Shown: positions 5,560-7,280 of the stretch, piece by piece
How positions within the stretch are numbered: position 1 is the first letter of the stretch
Layout of the letters: every line of letters begins with the position of its first letter
From: Prosthecobacter sp.
Lineage (GTDB): Bacteria; Verrucomicrobiota; Verrucomicrobiia; Verrucomicrobiales; Verrucomicrobiaceae
Reading direction: 5' to 3'
Assembly (NCBI GenBank): GCA_025869455.1
Contig: JAOZVT010000689.1
Location: forward strand, 1 to 7,280
Length of the DNA stretch: 7,280 bases
The notes under the pieces: generated by a model
Told to the model about the DNA's origin: nothing
Databases searched by the model: none
What the model saw: only the letters and a program-made list of their open reading frames with translations
Position numbers and translations under genes: made by a program

Positions 5560-7280
5560 CTACACACGACTCCAGCGCTGAAAGGTTTCAATGGCCTCAT
5601 ACTCAGCGAGGCCAAGAGCATCGTAGTTACCAGCGTTTTGCTGATTGGATTCCGGGGAGGCTAGCTCCAGGCTGGAAAGGGAACCGTAGCGGGAGAGTGC
5701 CCGTGCCTTGCGCCCGAGCTGCATGGGGCTGAGCGGGACGGCCATGTCAATTTCATGAGCTGCCAGGGGTTTCTCTTTGCCGCGATACAGCCAAAGACTG
5801 GTGCTGCCAGCCCAGTCTTCTTTTTTGCAGGTTTTAAGGGCGCTTTCGAGCACTTTGAAACAAATGCCGGAGACGCTGCTTGGGTCTGCGGCATCACCCG
5901 TGGTGTAAATCTGGTGTGGCTTTGACTCACGCAGAAGCGTGGCGAGAGCTTCGACATCGGCCTCCGTGCTTTTGAAGCGGCGGTAACGTCCCTGTTCATA
6001 GAAAGGCAGATCCAGAAAGGTGATGTGATCTGTTCCGACATTGCAGGCATGAGCGGCGTCACGCAGTTCACCGCGCAAGATCAGGCCCTTGAGCTGGCGG
6101 AGGACAGGGGTGTCCTCGCCAAATTCACCTTTTTCCTCCAGCAGACGAAGGACTTCGCGGGCGTAGGAGGTCTGATGTTGCCAAGCAGGGCTGTCTTCCA
6201 CCACGCCAGCGAGCTCCAGCAGGGTTCCTGCAAATTTATCAGCTTCGCTGTCGGCAATGCGCAGGCTGCCACTGGTCAGCGCGATGATGCGGACATCATG
6301 ACCTTGTTCGACGAGGCGCTCAATGGTGCTGCCCATGGCGACGATGGCATCCTGAGGTTCTGGGCTGAAGATGAGCACGCGTTTAGGATACGGCGTGGCA
6401 CGCTCTGGGCGGTAGGTATCATCCTCATTTGGTTTACCCCCCGGCCAGCCCGTGATGGTGTGCTGGAGCTGGTTGAAGATACGGATGTTTAGCTGATAGG
6501 CGGGGCCTTGTTCAGAAAGGAGATCGCTAAGGCCGTGCTCATTGTAGTGCTCATCGGTCAGCTTCAGCACTGGACGATTGGTTTTAAATGCCTGCCAGCA
6601 GACAGCGCGGCGGGTTTCACGTGGAGTCCAGGAAACAGGGCCGACTAACCAAGGAAGCTTGACGCGTGTGAGTTCACGGGAGGCACCTTCATCAATGCAG
6701 AAGCGCGCGTCAGGATGCCCTTGCAGGAAGGAGGCGGAGATCGCTTCTGTGACGTCGCCCTCTACGGCTTTGGCCACCATTTCGGCCTTGTTTTCACCCC
6801 AGGCCATGAGGACTAGCTTTTTCCCTCGCAGGATGGTGCCGACACCCATGGTGATGGCAAAGTGTGGCACGTTTTCTTCCCCACGGAAGTCAGCAGCGGC
6901 ATCTTGACGCGTAACGCGGTCCAGGGTGATACGACGGGTCAGGGAATCGCGACTGGAGCCGGGTTCGTTGAAGCCGATGTGACCTGTGCGCCCAATGCCC
7001 AGAATTTGGAAATCAATGCCGCCAGCCGCGTCCATTTTTTCCTCATACTCACGGCAGTGAGCGAAAACCTGATCTCCAGGGACGAGGCCGCTGGGGATAT
7101 TGATGTTTTCTTTGGGGATATCAATGTGATCAAAAATCTGCTCACGCATGAAGCAGGCGTAGCTTTCCGGGTGGTCTCCGCTTAGGCCGTAGTATTCGTC
7201 GAGATTGAAGGTGATGACGTTTTTAAAGCTCAGTCCTTCTTCTTTGTGCAGGCGGATCAGCTCGCGATAAAAGGGCACGG
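5560..7280 (-). CDS. nagB: Long NagB-family protein (glucosamine-6-phosphate deaminase-like) fused to a degenerate PIG-L domain, 5' end missing
   Basis: The visible 572 codons run off the window edge; the first full codon, GTG, is internal. By alignment from memory to E. coli NagB, about 45 N-terminal residues are missing, including the phosphate-binding loop. NagB proteins convert glucosamine 6-phosphate to fructose 6-phosphate and ammonia in the cytoplasm. The NagB part covers about residues 1-215 of the visible sequence: FNLDEYYGL (24-32) has the catalytic-base Asp27, GIGRTGHIGFNEPGSS (94-109) has His100 and Glu105, and Lys164 matches the phosphate-binding Lys208. The E. coli Asp141 position is Thr98, and the Arg172 position appears to be Ala129. 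A linker (about 216-297) leads to a PIG-L-like domain (298 to about 530), recognisable from RVLIFSP, GHDVRIIALTSGS and FLDLPFYE, with a family C-terminal tail (NYDALGLAEYEAIE, 551-564). Its metal site is ruined: HPDD is EPQD (307-310) and the later His-rich motif is DPSSVSG (465-471). The protein ends 74 bp before the cupredoxin-like gene. Confidence 0.88.
   Translation of the reverse strand, partial: VPFYRELIRLHKEEGLSFKNVITFNLDEYYGLSGDHPESYACFMREQIFDHIDIPKENINIPSGLVPGDQVFAHCREYEEKMDAAGGIDFQILGIGRTGHIGFNEPGSSRDSLTRRITLDRVTRQDAAADFRGEENVPHFAITMGVGTILRGKKLVLMAWGENKAEMVAKAVEGDVTEAISASFLQGHPDARFCIDEGASRELTRVKLPWLVGPVSWTPRETRRAVCWQAFKTNRPVLKLTDEHYNEHGLSDLLSEQGPAYQLNIRIFNQLQHTITGWPGGKPNEDDTYRPERATPYPKRVLIFSPEPQDAIVAMGSTIERLVEQGHDVRIIALTSGSLRIADSEADKFAGTLLELAGVVEDSPAWQHQTSYAREVLRLLEEKGEFGEDTPVLRQLKGLILRGELRDAAHACNVGTDHITFLDLPFYEQGRYRRFKSTEADVEALATLLRESKPHQIYTTGDAADPSSVSGICFKVLESALKTCKKEDWAGSTSLWLYRGKEKPLAAHEIDMAVPLSPMQLGRKARALSRYGSLSSLELASPESNQQNAGNYDALGLAEYEAIETFQRWSRV

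Overview
The window looks like chromosomal DNA of a Gram-negative heterotroph, most likely a verrucomicrobial (Prosthecobacter/Verrucomicrobium-like) or related PVC/Bacteroidetes-type bacterium. The reasons are a Tat-exported sugar isomerase-like TIM barrel, a long NagB protein fused to a PIG-L domain, an outer-membrane barrel protein, and start codons without clear Shine-Dalgarno sequences. The lineage is inferred from protein style and not proven by a marker gene. No RNA gene, mobile element or CRISPR array is visible. No gene-free stretch exceeds about 220 bases.

Layout. A 12-bp hairpin (19-59) follows the minus-strand gene for a Tat-signal sugar phosphate isomerase/epimerase-like protein (74-979). 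A 218-bp divergent intergenic region (980-1197) carries a good sigma-70-type promoter (1149-1177) for plus-strand nuoA (1198-1572), the NuoA subunit of respiratory complex I. It is followed 10 bp later by a small Dabb-fold protein (1583-1900). nuoB is not next to nuoA, so nuoA is detached from the usual nuo operon. These two genes converge on a minus-strand three-gene operon with only 12 bp between the stop codons.

The operon runs right to left. It encodes an exported cupredoxin-like protein with a carboxypeptidase-regulatory-like C-terminal domain (4841-5485), a membrane-anchored HAMP/class III nucleotide cyclase with a large periplasmic sensor region (3115-4824), and an outer-membrane barrel protein (1913-3115). 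The first gap is 16 bp, and the second junction is a TGATG overlap. The arrangement suggests an envelope-sensing unit: a periplasmic copper-type protein, a transmembrane cyclase and an outer-membrane pore. No such function is demonstrated. The cyclase has an unusual Gln at the position that normally carries the purine-specifying Lys.

Upstream of the operon on the same strand is the 3' part of a long NagB (glucosamine-6-phosphate deaminase family) gene (5560-7280, start outside the window). Its C-terminal PIG-L deacetylase-like domain has lost almost all metal-binding and catalytic residues. Together with substitutions in the NagB active site, this makes it the most striking protein in the window.
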